This document shows, one piece after another, positions 29,041 to 38,274 of a DNA stretch of 64,000 bases (positions within the stretch are counted from its first letter, which is position 1; every line of letters starts with the position of its first letter). Source of the stretch: Cyanobacteria bacterium FACHB-DQ100 (GTDB lineage Bacteria; Cyanobacteriota; Cyanobacteriia; Leptolyngbyales; Leptolyngbyaceae); contig JACJNW010000022.1 of the NCBI GenBank assembly GCA_014695195.1, forward strand, positions 124,001-188,000, in the 5' to 3' direction. The position numbers were made by a program, and so were the translations under genes. A model generated the notes under the pieces. That model did not search any database. It was given only the letters and a program-made list of their open reading frames with translations, and had not been told where the DNA came from.

Positions 29041-29645
29041 CGACCAAAACAGAACTCCTAGATCAAATGGCGGGTCAGCTAGGAGCGAATCATTTACCGT
29101 ATGTGATCCCAATCCATCCCAATCTGGTGCATTTAACCTTGGGACTGTTCATTGTGGCGATTTCGTTTGATATTGTCGGGGTGCTATTTCCGGTGGATAA
29201 AGCCCTATTTAAGTATCTGGCGATTCCGGTCACGCGATCGGGCTTGTTTGATGTGGGTTGGTTCAATATGGTAGGAGCGGCTGTGATTACCTTCTTCACC
29301 GTTGCTTCTGGCTTTTATGAAATGCTGCTCGCTGATCCGATCCCCGATGTTAAAAGCGTTTGGGGGCTACAGGCACTCGAAACAATGGTCTGGCATGGCG
29401 TGGGTGGCGTATTGCTGCTGACTCTGATCGTGGGCATGACCGTGTGGCGAGGATTTCAGCGCTTCGCTTGGCGAAAAGACATGGCGCGCCAAGTGCAGTG
29501 GAGCTACATTGCGGTGGGTCTTCTGATCTTTCTGATTATGTTTGTTCAAGGAACATTGGGAGCGCACTTAGGCGGCGAATTTGGCATTCACACCACAGCG
29601 GATCAATTGATTAAAGCAGGCGAAAACCCCGATCTTAAACTGTAG
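29037..29645 (+). CDS. DUF2231 domain membrane protein, second copy
   Basis: 202 aa. I start at GTG 29037 (VTTKTELLDQ), which has a strong AGAGGAGG ribosome site at the right distance and a 4-bp overlap with the previous stop; the frame itself is open further upstream to 28827 but that part is out-of-frame coding sequence of the first DUF2231 gene. The signature IPIHPNLVHLTLGLFIVAIS near residue 24 is the same as in its neighbour. Four membrane segments. Subunit II of the oxidase follows 6 bp later. Confidence 0.85.
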   Translation: MTTKTELLDQMAGQLGANHLPYVIPIHPNLVHLTLGLFIVAISFDIVGVLFPVDKALFKYLAIPVTRSGLFDVGWFNMVGAAVITFFTVASGFYEMLLADPIPDVKSVWGLQALETMVWHGVGGVLLLTLIVGMTVWRGFQRFAWRKDMARQVQWSYIAVGLLIFLIMFVQGTLGAHLGGEFGIHTTADQLIKAGENPDLKL

Positions 29646-29651
29646 AAGCTC

Positions 29652-30590
29652 ATGAAACTCCGCCCGATTTTAGTAATTAGTGCCTTTGTCGCTTTTCTAA
29701 CGACTGCCAGTTTCTGGATGGCAAAGCAGGCGTACTCCTGGTTTCCGCCGCAGGCTTCGGCTGAGGCAAAACTGTATGATGGACTATTCAGCATTCTGAC
29801 GGGGATCGGAACGTTTATTCTGCTCGGCATTTCGTTAGTTGTGTTGTATTCGGTGTTGTTTCAACGTGCCGAAAAGTATGACTTTAGCGATGGCCCGCAC
29901 ATTGAAGGCAATACGACGATCGAAATCGTCTGGACAGCAGCTCCCTTACTGTTAGTGCTGTGGATTGCAACCTATAGCTATCAAATCTATGATGCAATGG
30001 CAATTCGCGGCCCGATGGAACTGGTGCATCTTCACAATCCCATGGAGATGCAAGCCGCTTATGCTATGAACTTGAATGAAGTGAAGCCAGCGCTCCCGAC
30101 CGAGAACATTGATGTCACTGCGAAACAATGGGCTTGGGTGTTCCGCTATCCCGATCAGAACCTTACTAGCACAGAGCTACACTTGCCTGTCGATCATCGC
30201 ATTCATCTCACCTTGCACTCAGATGATGTGCTACACGGATTCTATGTGCCTGCATTCCGGTTAAAGCAAGATGTGATTCCGAGTAAAACGATCGACTTTG
30301 AGTTCACGCCGATTCGAGTTGGTAAATATCGATTGCGCGATTCGCTCTACAGTGGCACTTACTTTGCCTCGAATCAAGCCGATGTTATGGTTGAATCCCA
30401 GGAAGACTACGATCGCTGGTTAGCCACGGCTGCGAGTCAATCTCCCACTCCCGCCTTTAATCCCGCTGCCGCAGAACACGCCCGCAGTGCTGAGAAAAAT
30501 GTGGTTCGAGGTTGGAAAACGGTAGAACCTGCGCCGCCTCCGGTTGTGAACTTTGCACCCAAACAAGAACCGACTAGCCCTGCTGCTTAG
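29652..30590 (+). CDS. ctaC2: terminal oxidase subunit II, ARTO type without CuA ligands
   Basis: 312 aa. Two N-terminal transmembrane helices (about 7-27 and 50-73) precede a periplasmic cupredoxin domain with WTAAPLLLVLW, KQWAWVFRYP and DDVLHGFYVPAFRLKQDVIP. The first CuA histidine position (VLHGF) remains, but the loop that normally reads C-x-E-x-C-G-x-x-H-x-x-M is replaced by RDSLYSGTYFASNQADVMV with no cysteine. Loss of CuA is a known feature of cyanobacterial alternative respiratory terminal oxidases, thought to take electrons from quinol rather than cytochrome c. Second structural step of the operon. Confidence 0.9.
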   Translation: MKLRPILVISAFVAFLTTASFWMAKQAYSWFPPQASAEAKLYDGLFSILTGIGTFILLGISLVVLYSVLFQRAEKYDFSDGPHIEGNTTIEIVWTAAPLLLVLWIATYSYQIYDAMAIRGPMELVHLHNPMEMQAAYAMNLNEVKPALPTENIDVTAKQWAWVFRYPDQNLTSTELHLPVDHRIHLTLHSDDVLHGFYVPAFRLKQDVIPSKTIDFEFTPIRVGKYRLRDSLYSGTYFASNQADVMVESQEDYDRWLATAASQSPTPAFNPAAAEHARSAEKNVVRGWKTVEPAPPPVVNFAPKQEPTSPAA

Positions 30591-30617
30591 CAAATTAAAA
30601 TAACTGGATAAATTGCG

Positions 30618-32306
30618 ATGACGAATGTTCCTGTAGAAGCGATCGAGGTCGCCCGCCAGCAACCGTATCCTGGTGCGCCCGATAACTGGAAGCGATTTTT
30701 CACCTTCAGCACCGATCATAAGGTGATTGGGATTCAGTACATTGTGACAGCGTATGTCTTCTTTTTGATCGGCGGATTGCTGTCGATGATCATGCGCGGT
30801 GAATTGATTACACCCGAAGCAGATTTGGTCGATCGAACAGTCTATAACGCATTGTTCACGATGCATGGTTCGATCATGCTATTTATGTGGACGTTTCCCG
30901 TGTTGGTGGGATTGAGTAACTATCTGGTGCCATTGATGATCGGGGCGCGAGATATGGCATTCCCAAGGCTGAATGCGGTTTCGTTCTGGATGATCCCTGT
31001 GGTTGGGATTTTGATGATCGTCAGCTTTTTTGTTCCGGGTGGCCCCTCTCAATCCGGCTGGTGGGCTTATCCGCCTGTGAGCTTGCAGAATCCGACTGCA
31101 AATCTGATTAATGGGCAGGTGTTATGGATTCTTGCGGTCGCGATTTCGGGTGTGTCCTCGATCCTGGGCGGCGTGAACTTTGTCACGACGATCGTGAGAA
31201 TGCGTGCGCCCGGAATGACTTGGTATAGAACGCCTGCGTTTGTCTGGTCAGTGTTAGCTGCACAGCTCATTCAGCTTTATGGACTGCCTGCCCTGACTGC
31301 CGGAGCCGTGATGCTCTTGTTCGATTTAACTTTGGGAACGAGCTTCTTTGCGCCAGAGCGGGGCGGAAATCCATTGCTGTACCAGCACTTTTTCTGGTTC
31401 TATTCCCATCCTGCCGTGTATGTCATGGTGCTTCCCGTGTTTGGGATATTCTCCGAGGTGCTTCCGGTTTATGCGAGAAAACCTTTGTTTGGGTATCGAG
31501 TGATTGCCACTTCATCACTCATGATCACCTTCATTAGCGGCTTAGTGTGGGTGCATCATATGTATGCCAGCGGGACTCCCGGATGGATGCGAATTCTGTT
31601 TATGTTTACCACGCTGCTTGTTTCTGTTCCAACTGGAATTAAGGTTTTTGGTTGGGTGGCAACGATTTGGGGTGGAAAGCTGCGGCTGACGACTTCGATG
31701 CTGTTTGCTCTCGCTGGAATCACAAATTTTGTGTTTGCTGGCATTACTGGAGTGATGTTGGGATCAGTGCCGATCGATATCCACGTCAACAATACCTACT
31801 TTGTCGTCGCGCACTTTCATTACGTGATTTACGGCACGATCGTCTTTGGTATCTATGCAGGTTTGTATCATTGGTTCCCGAAAATGACCGGGAGAATGTA
31901 TTACGAAGGACTTGGAAAGCTACACTTTGCGCTGACTTTCATTGGTACAACCTTATGTTTCTTCCCGATGCACTTTGCGGGACTGATGGGAATGCCGCGC
32001 CGAGTTGCTTCTTATGATCCTGAGTTTGCGCTGTGGAATGTGATGGCAAGTATCGGTGGATTTTTGCTCGGAATCTCGGTGTTGCCCTTCATTCTGAACG
32101 TGGTGAGTTCTTGGATTCAGGGGGAAAAAGCACCGAACAATCCGTGGCGTGCGATCGGTCTCGAATGGCTCACTACTTCCCCGCCTCCGGTCGAGAACTT
32201 TGAAAAAATTCCTGTGGTGATTTCACCGCCTTATCAGTACGGCAAAAGTCAACCGCTTATCGAGAATCAGTCCGAGATTGTCCCCGCTGATGGAGTAACG
32301 ACATGA
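30618..32306 (+). CDS. ctaD2: haem-copper terminal oxidase subunit I
   Basis: 562 aa with about 12 transmembrane helices. The low-spin haem His is in TMHGSIMLFMW (H83). CuB and cross-linked Tyr are in FYSHPAVYVMVLP, further CuB histidines in WVHHMYASG, and the haem a3/a His pair in VVAHFHYVIYG, so the catalytic core is complete. Proton-channel elements of A-type oxidases (NxxxP region NYLVPLMIGARDMAFPRLN) are visible. Catalyses O2 reduction to water with proton translocation. Follows subunit II by 27 bp. Confidence 0.95.
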   Translation: MTNVPVEAIEVARQQPYPGAPDNWKRFFTFSTDHKVIGIQYIVTAYVFFLIGGLLSMIMRGELITPEADLVDRTVYNALFTMHGSIMLFMWTFPVLVGLSNYLVPLMIGARDMAFPRLNAVSFWMIPVVGILMIVSFFVPGGPSQSGWWAYPPVSLQNPTANLINGQVLWILAVAISGVSSILGGVNFVTTIVRMRAPGMTWYRTPAFVWSVLAAQLIQLYGLPALTAGAVMLLFDLTLGTSFFAPERGGNPLLYQHFFWFYSHPAVYVMVLPVFGIFSEVLPVYARKPLFGYRVIATSSLMITFISGLVWVHHMYASGTPGWMRILFMFTTLLVSVPTGIKVFGWVATIWGGKLRLTTSMLFALAGITNFVFAGITGVMLGSVPIDIHVNNTYFVVAHFHYVIYGTIVFGIYAGLYHWFPKMTGRMYYEGLGKLHFALTFIGTTLCFFPMHFAGLMGMPRRVASYDPEFALWNVMASIGGFLLGISVLPFILNVVSSWIQGEKAPNNPWRAIGLEWLTTSPPPVENFEKIPVVISPPYQYGKSQPLIENQSEIVPADGVTT

Positions 32307-32938
32307 CCGCAGAAAGTTCGTTTAGCGCAACGCGCAACGCCGACGGCACCGCAAAATCTATAGAAGCCGAGATTCGCTCCGAGCAGGCACATGAGGAAGC
32401 AGAAAATAGTAAGTTCGGCTTTATTGTGTTCCTGCTGTCTGAGAGTGTGATTTTTCTCAGCTTCTTTGTTGGCTACAGTGTTTTCAAAACCAGTAATTCT
32501 GATTGGTATCCGCCTGGAGTCACTCATCTAGAGACAAGAGAGCCGTTGATCAACACGATCGTTCTTGTTTCCAGTAGCTTTGTGATCTATGTCGCTGAAC
32601 GATATCTGCATGATAAAAAGCTCTGGGGCTTTCGACTATTTCTGCTAGCAACAATGGCAATGGGGGGTTACTTCCTTTATGGTCAAGCCGTTGAATGGAG
32701 TCAACTGAGCTTTGGACTGACCTCTGGCGTATTCGGTGGATTGTTTTATCTATTAACCGGATTTCATGGCTTGCACGTTCTCAGTGGAATTTTGCTGCAA
32801 ACGGTGATGATTGGTCGATCGTTTATTCCCGGTAACTACGACAGTGGTTACTTTGGCGTAGAAGCGACCTCTTTGTTCTGGCACTTTGTCGATGTCATCT
32901 GGATTATTCTGTATGTTCTGATTTACGTCTGGCAGTAG
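32303..32938 (+). CDS. ctaE2: haem-copper terminal oxidase subunit III
   Basis: 211 aa. Five hydrophobic helices from about residue 38. Diagnostic segments: FIVFLLSESVIFLSFFVGYS, FYLLTGFHGLHVLSGILLQ and ATSLFWHFVDVIWIILYVLI. Start ATGA overlaps the ctaD stop by 4 bp, showing tight coupling. The protein supports the assembly and stability of subunit I. Confidence 0.93.
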   Translation: MTAESSFSATRNADGTAKSIEAEIRSEQAHEEAENSKFGFIVFLLSESVIFLSFFVGYSVFKTSNSDWYPPGVTHLETREPLINTIVLVSSSFVIYVAERYLHDKKLWGFRLFLLATMAMGGYFLYGQAVEWSQLSFGLTSGVFGGLFYLLTGFHGLHVLSGILLQTVMIGRSFIPGNYDSGYFGVEATSLFWHFVDVIWIILYVLIYVWQ

Positions 32939-32948
32939 GAGCAGCGCC

Positions 32949-34451
32949 ATGATTATTGATGATCAATTCTATGATGTGATTATTGTCGGCACAGGCGCAG
33001 GAGGCGGCACTCTGGCGCGTAAGCTTGCTCCTACAGGCAAAAAGATTCTAGTTCTAGAGCGTGGCTTTTTCCCGGTGCGAGAAAGCTCCCAAACTCAGGA
33101 CATCGAACTGTTTAAAAAAGAACAGTTTCACGCCCCGGAACAATGGTACGACGAGAATGGAGAGCCGTTTTATCCGCAAACCAGCTATTGTGTCGGCGGT
33201 AATACAAAGATCTATAGCGGAGTCTTGATGCGAATGCGCGATCGAGACTTTGAAGCCGTTGAACATCAAGACGGCATTTCTCCAGAATGGGGCGTAAAAT
33301 ACTCAGACTTCGAGCCTTACTACACCGAGGCTGAAAAGCTATACCAAGTTCACGGCAAGCTAGGCGACGACCCGACAGAACCCACGCACAGCGAAGACTA
33401 TCCATTTTCTGAAGTTGCACATGAATCGCACATCCAAACCGTGTGTGATGGACTTTCCAAACAAGGCTTACATCCCGCTTATTTACCTCTGGGCATCAAT
33501 CAGCAAGGGAGAACTGATGCCGAAGATACAGGGATTACTCCGATTCTAGACTATGAGAATGTGACGCTGAAGACTTCTGCTCAAGTTGTTTGTTTACATA
33601 CCAATCCTTCTGGCACAGAAATCAAAGCTGTTGAAGCTAAGGTTGGTGAACAATCGTATCTCTTCCTTGGGCATATCATTGTGTTGTCTTGTGGTGCGAT
33701 CAACTCTGCGGCATTGCTATTACGATCGCAAAACGAAAAGCACCCAAACGGCATTGCGAACCATTCCAATCAAGTCGGACGCAATCTAATGAAGCAACAG
33801 CTATCGGTTGTGGTGCAACTGATGGCAGACGCGAACTCTGGACTATTCCAGCGCACCCTTGGAATCAATGATTTTTACTGGGGCAATGGTGATTACACCT
33901 ATCCAATGGGTCATGTCCAGAACTCAGGTGGCATCTTGCAAGATGTGATTTTTACCGAAGCACCTCCGGTTCTCTCTGCGATTTCGCGAGTGCTGCCCGG
34001 ATTTGGAATTCGCCAATTGGCAACGCGATCGCTCGGTTGGTGGTTACAAACTGAAGACTTACCGAATCCCGACAATCGCCTCCGCTTTGTCGGAGATAAG
34101 CTGCACATCGACTACACCGCCAACAATGTCGAAGCACACGATCGCTTAGTCCATCGCTGGATTGATGCGCTCAAACAAGTCGAAGCTTCCCAGCCTTCAA
34201 TGTTCAATCGTGCTGCCCATCCTCGCAGTGATATGCCGATTCAGGTAGTGGCGCATCAATGCGGCACCTGTCGATTTGGCGAAGATCCCAATACTTCCGT
34301 GTTAGATCTCAACTGTCGCGCTCATGAGGTTGATAATCTCTATGTTGTTGATAGTAGCTTCTTTCCATCGAATGCGAGTGTGAGTCCGTCGCTTACTGTG
34401 ATGGCGAATGCGTTGCGAGTGGGCGATCACCTGGTTGAGCGGTTGAAATAA
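32949..34451 (+). CDS. GMC family FAD oxidoreductase
   Basis: 500 aa. FAD-binding motif VIIVGTGAGGGTLARKLA at 10-27, the GMC block YCVGGNTKIYSGVLMRMR near 79, and a C-terminal GMC domain with VAHQCGTCRFGEDP and DSSFFPSNASVSPSLTVMANAL, including the catalytic His/Asn region. Only 10 bp separate it from ctaE, so it is a member of the oxidase operon. GMC enzymes oxidise alcohols or sugars; feeding electrons to the quinone pool used by ARTO is a reasonable inference. Substrate unknown. Confidence 0.88.
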   Translation: MIIDDQFYDVIIVGTGAGGGTLARKLAPTGKKILVLERGFFPVRESSQTQDIELFKKEQFHAPEQWYDENGEPFYPQTSYCVGGNTKIYSGVLMRMRDRDFEAVEHQDGISPEWGVKYSDFEPYYTEAEKLYQVHGKLGDDPTEPTHSEDYPFSEVAHESHIQTVCDGLSKQGLHPAYLPLGINQQGRTDAEDTGITPILDYENVTLKTSAQVVCLHTNPSGTEIKAVEAKVGEQSYLFLGHIIVLSCGAINSAALLLRSQNEKHPNGIANHSNQVGRNLMKQQLSVVVQLMADANSGLFQRTLGINDFYWGNGDYTYPMGHVQNSGGILQDVIFTEAPPVLSAISRVLPGFGIRQLATRSLGWWLQTEDLPNPDNRLRFVGDKLHIDYTANNVEAHDRLVHRWIDALKQVEASQPSMFNRAAHPRSDMPIQVVAHQCGTCRFGEDPNTSVLDLNCRAHEVDNLYVVDSSFFPSNASVSPSLTVMANALRVGDHLVERLK

Positions 34452-34492
34452 CGATCGCGCCATAATAGTCCTATCGAGTTGGGGAATTGTCG

Positions 34493-35301
34493 ATGTCTCA
34501 AGATCTGCTAAACGACGAAGACATCATCACGGAACTGGACATCAGCCATCTGACGATCGAGGACGATACCCCGGTGGACAACTTTCAATCTGAAGAACAG
34601 CAACGGCTCTTAGTCGAACCGCTCTATAGTTCCAGAGCGCTGTCCGCCCCCTTCCTAGCGGCTGCAAATGTTGGATTATTCTACAAGCTCAAGGGCGATC
34701 CGATCGTACCGGATGCGATGCTTAGCCTCGGAGTCCAACGTGCTGACTTCTCCGAACGGCGAAACCGCTCCTACTTCGTGTGGGAGTTTGGTAAAGTTCC
34801 CGAAGCTTGCATCGAGATTGTGTCTAACCAGGAAGGGGATGAAGTCACCCTTAGCCAGAAGTCTCGACAGAAAGGGAAAACGACGGCGAAAAAAGATATT
34901 TATGCTCAAATCGGTGTTCGTTGCTATGTGGTGTTCGATCCGCTTCAACAGATTCAAGCTGATATGAATGGGGCATTGCTGCGCGTGTGGGCGATCGCAC
35001 AAAGCGGTTATGTGGAATTGACCCCCCGGAGGGACTCTCCCAGCCGGGGCAATTTGTCTGGCTAGAAGCCGTTGGATTGGGTTTGTCGCTCTGGGAAGGA
35101 CAGTTTGAAGACGAAGTGATGCGGCTGTGGTTGCGGTGGTGCGATCGTTCTGGTCAGGTGATTCCGACGGGAGCCGAAGGTCTAGAAATCGAGCGTCAAC
35201 GCGCCGAAATCGAACGCCATCAAGCCGAAGCAGAACGCCAACGTGCCGAACGACTAGCTGAGCGACTCCGGGCACTAGGGATTGATCCCGATGAAGGCTA
35301 G
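34493..35301 (+). pseudogene. Uma2 family protein, frameshifted at a C6 run
   Basis: Two frames, 34493-35065 and a downstream one ending at 35301, together match the intact paralogue at 37243-38040 over its full length. The break is at the C run 35022-35027: with seven C the sequence reads ELTPPEGLSQPGQ, as in the paralogue's ELTPPQGITQIGQ; with six it terminates at 35065. The coiled tail IERHQAEAERQRAERLAERL is kept, and both halves look otherwise undamaged, so the mutation is recent or a sequencing miscount. TTG 34487 is an alternative start. Confidence 0.8.
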
Positions 35302-35342
35302 GGAAGAAGTAGCGATCGCACTCACGATCGCTACTTCCCACC

Positions 35343-36128
35343 TCAAAACTGAAACGTCGCCCAATCTGGCTCTCGTAAATATTCCGCCATGTTATTAAAC
35401 TTGCGGAACTCTGCTTGATGAATCCAGAACTCATTATCGGGATAGTTGTCTAACCAGTCTTGGTTCAACTGATCAAACGTTTGACTTAATTGAGCGCGAT
35501 CGAGATCCGGTGGCAGCTTGCCAAAATAACCCAGCGTAATATGTGGCGTAAAGTAATATTGCTGCTCGATGCCAATCTCGATTAGGTCTGGATTTTGATA
35601 AATGGATCGCCGGAATTTCAAAATCCGCTCGTATCCTGAACTATCCACCGTTGCCAGACAAACCGCGATCGCTCTTGCCATCACCATCAATCCGACCACC
35701 TGGAATCGAATCGCCTCTCCGATGCCAATCGGCTGAGACTGACGGAAACTACTCGCCACACGATCACGCAATCGCTCATCAAATCCCGGCGATTCTGCCG
35801 CATGAAGATATGCGCCATTCCAGATAAGATCCGCGACCGTCACATGAAAACTGTCTGCTGGAATCGGCGCAAACATCTCAGCCCCTAGCGTTTGGGCAAT
35901 CCGATTCTGGTAATGTTTCAGAGACTCATAGAGACCCCGATTTTTGCCGTCTTCAGATCCAGGCGGCGTAATCACCGTGTAGCCGGGAAACGCAGTCGGA
36001 AGCCATACACCCTCCGGGGAGCGCTGAAACTTTGGGGACTTTTGGATGTGCTGCACCTGAGACTTGTAAGTGTCCGGCAGGGTTAACCGCATCACGCGAT
36101 TGAGGAAAGTTTGATAATTCTCGTCCAA
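35343..36128 (-). CDS. DUF1868 / 2H phosphoesterase superfamily protein
   Basis: 261 aa. Two H-x-T motifs, FHVTVADL near residue 104 and PHITLGYFG near 200, are the catalytic signature of 2H phosphoesterases (2'-5' RNA ligase and cyclic phosphodiesterase fold). The N-terminal region with PTAFPGYTVITPPG is typical of DUF1868. No signal or membrane segment. Likely acts on cyclic nucleotides or RNA 2',3'-ends; substrate is not known. It converges with the frameshifted Uma2 gene and diverges from holA. Confidence 0.82.
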   Translation of the reverse strand: MDENYQTFLNRVMRLTLPDTYKSQVQHIQKSPKFQRSPEGVWLPTAFPGYTVITPPGSEDGKNRGLYESLKHYQNRIAQTLGAEMFAPIPADSFHVTVADLIWNGAYLHAAESPGFDERLRDRVASSFRQSQPIGIGEAIRFQVVGLMVMARAIAVCLATVDSSGYERILKFRRSIYQNPDLIEIGIEQQYYFTPHITLGYFGKLPPDLDRAQLSQTFDQLNQDWLDNYPDNEFWIHQAEFRKFNNMAEYLREPDWATFQF

Positions 36129-36259
36129 TGTGCGATCGCCTCGCGCCGTAAATCGATAAATTAGAAATCCATTCTTAAATCTAACGGTAAAGTGTCATCC
36201 TACTACGAGAGATTTAATGATCGGGTATTACTCTAGGGCAGCGGGAAGCGAAGATCAGT

Positions 36260-37246
36260 ATGGGGATTTACTTTTATTGGGGCGAGGATAGCTTTGCGCT
36301 CTCTCAAGCCGTGAAGCGCTTGAAACAAAAGACACTTGACCCAATGTGGGAAAGTTTTAATTTTGATAAATTCTCGTCGGATCAAAGTGATGCGATCGCT
36401 CAAGCGCTGAATCAGGCGATGACTCCTCCATTTGGTGCGGGGAATCGCCTCGTCTGGCTCTCAGAAACAACTCTAGCGCAACGCTGCCCTGAAGATGTCC
36501 TAACTGAACTCGATCGCACCCTCATCGCCTTGCCTGAAACGACAACGCTTCTATTGACCAGTTCGACCAAACCCGATGGACGACTAAAATCAACCAAACT
36601 GCTCCAGAAGTACGCGACCCTTGAAGAATTCGCCCTCATTCCACCTTGGAAAACTGAACTAATTAGCAAACAAGTGCAGCGAGTTGCACAGGAATTAGAT
36701 CTGAAACTCACGCAAGGCGCGATCGACTACATTACCGAAGCTGTCGGCAACGATACGCGCCAACTTTACAGCGAACTCGAAAAGCTCAAAATGTTCGCAG
36801 GTGAATCCAAAAAGCCGCTGAATGAAAGCGCGATCGCGCCGTTAATCACTGCCAGTACACAAAGTTCACTGCAACTGCTGACAGCAATTCGGCAGGGAAA
36901 AACAGCAGAAGCATTAGAGCTGGTGAGCGATTTACTGCGGCAAAATGAGCCAGCTTTGCGAATTGTGAGTACGCTGGTTGGGCAGTTTCGCCTGCGACTC
37001 TGGATCAAGCTGATGCTGGAATCAGGAGAGCGAGACGATCGAGAAATTGCTAAAGCTGCGGAGCTAAACAACCCAAAGCAGCTTTACTATCTCAAACAAG
37101 AACTCTTCTCAACTTCACTCACCCAACTGCAAAGCGCTCTACCCTTGCTGCTCAATCTAGAATTCAGCCTCAAGCGGGGTCACGATGAAACGATCGCCCT
37201 TCAAACCAAAACGATCGAACTGTGTCAAATTTTCCGAAGCCGCTAA
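36260..37246 (+). CDS. holA: DNA polymerase III subunit delta
   Basis: 328 aa. Subunit of the clamp loader that opens the sliding clamp. Recognised by the N-terminal YFYWGEDSFALSQAVKRLKQ, the degenerate AAA-type domain, the central LLLTSSTKPDGRLKSTKLLQ and the C-terminal collar region LTAIRQGKTAEALELVSDLL and LEFSLKRG. There is no functional Walker A, as expected for delta. The gene is monocistronic and its stop overlaps the stop of the minus-strand Uma2 gene by 4 bp. Confidence 0.92.
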   Translation: MGIYFYWGEDSFALSQAVKRLKQKTLDPMWESFNFDKFSSDQSDAIAQALNQAMTPPFGAGNRLVWLSETTLAQRCPEDVLTELDRTLIALPETTTLLLTSSTKPDGRLKSTKLLQKYATLEEFALIPPWKTELISKQVQRVAQELDLKLTQGAIDYITEAVGNDTRQLYSELEKLKMFAGESKKPLNESAIAPLITASTQSSLQLLTAIRQGKTAEALELVSDLLRQNEPALRIVSTLVGQFRLRLWIKLMLESGERDDREIAKAAELNNPKQLYYLKQELFSTSLTQLQSALPLLLNLEFSLKRGHDETIALQTKTIELCQIFRSR

Positions 37247-38040
37247 ACTTCATCGGGATCAATTCCCAGTGCTCTCAGGCGCTCTGCTAAGCGTTGCGCT
37301 TTTGATTCGGCTTCATCTGCTCTCAGACGCTCGTTTTCCGCTCGCTCTGCACCTGTCGGAATCACTTGCCCAGATCGATCGCACCACCGCAACCATAATC
37401 GCGTAATCTCTTCCTCAAACTGTCCTGACCAAAGCGTGAGACCTAATCCCACTTCCTCTAACCAAATCGACTGTCCGATCTGGGTGATTCCTTGCGGTGG
37501 TGTTAATTCCGTACACCGACCTGCAAAATTTGACCAGATTCGCAGTAAGGCTCCATTCATTTCGGTTTCACCCTGAATTTGTCGGAGCGGGTCAAACACC
37601 ACATAGTAGGGAATGCGGATTTGGGAATAGAGATCTTTTTTAGTCATCGTCTTTCCCTTCTGCTGCGATTTTCGACTCAGAATCAGTTCATCGCCCTCTT
37701 GATTCGAGACAATTTCGATGCAAACTTCTGGCAGCTTGCCAAACTCCCACACAAAATAAGAGCGGTTCTCTTTTTGAGAAAAGTCCTCAGCACATTGCAC
37801 ATCTAAACTGAGCATGACATCGGGAACGACTGGGTCGCCCTTCAGCTTATAGAACAGCCCGACATTCGCCGCCACAAAAAACGGGGACGGTAACGCTTTA
37901 GAACTGTAGAGCGGCTCGACTAACAGCCGTTGCTGTTTTTCAGATTGAATATTGTCCACCGGCATATCGTCCTCGATCGTCAAATGGCTAATGTCTAGCT
38001 CCGTGACGATTTCATCCGTATTGAGAAGTTGACCCGTCAT
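37243..38040 (-). CDS. Uma2 family (DUF820) protein with coiled C-terminal tail
   Basis: 265 aa. VPDVMLSLDVQ, RSYFVWEFGKLPEVCIEIVS with the E-x-V-S element, KKDLYSQIRIPYYVVFDP and VGLGLTLWSGQFEEEITRLW identify a cyanobacterial Uma2 subgroup. The tail from about 225 (ERAENERLRADEAESKAQRL) is a charged coiled coil ending LGIDPDE. It is about three-quarters identical to the frameshifted copy at 34493-35301 in opposite orientation. Nuclease fold is known for the family; function is not. Confidence 0.87.
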   Translation of the reverse strand: MTGQLLNTDEIVTELDISHLTIEDDMPVDNIQSEKQQRLLVEPLYSSKALPSPFFVAANVGLFYKLKGDPVVPDVMLSLDVQCAEDFSQKENRSYFVWEFGKLPEVCIEIVSNQEGDELILSRKSQQKGKTMTKKDLYSQIRIPYYVVFDPLRQIQGETEMNGALLRIWSNFAGRCTELTPPQGITQIGQSIWLEEVGLGLTLWSGQFEEEITRLWLRWCDRSGQVIPTGAERAENERLRADEAESKAQRLAERLRALGIDPDEV

Positions 38041-38274
38041 GAGTAGTCATCAAACTCGATAATTCATTATTGTCCAATCCTGACTGTAAATCGGGCGCAT
38101 CTGAAAGTTGGGCAGTGAAGATCCGGGTGAACGGCGACAAAAATCATGGGAGTAGAGCCATCCGCTCGAACTTTTTTAACCTTCTTCCCGTTTTCTGGAA
38201 CTTCTTGCAAGTAAAATAATTCAGATTCCTTGTACCTCTCTTGTGTGCTAGTTCCCCGAATGTCACACCGTCTT

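Noticed and set aside
34676-35434. 252-aa minus-strand ORF across the frameshifted Uma2 gene and the 2H gene
   Set aside because: Antisense to recognisable Uma2 sequence and antisense overlap with the 2H phosphoesterase gene end; composition rich in Arg/Gln/His as for shadow frames.
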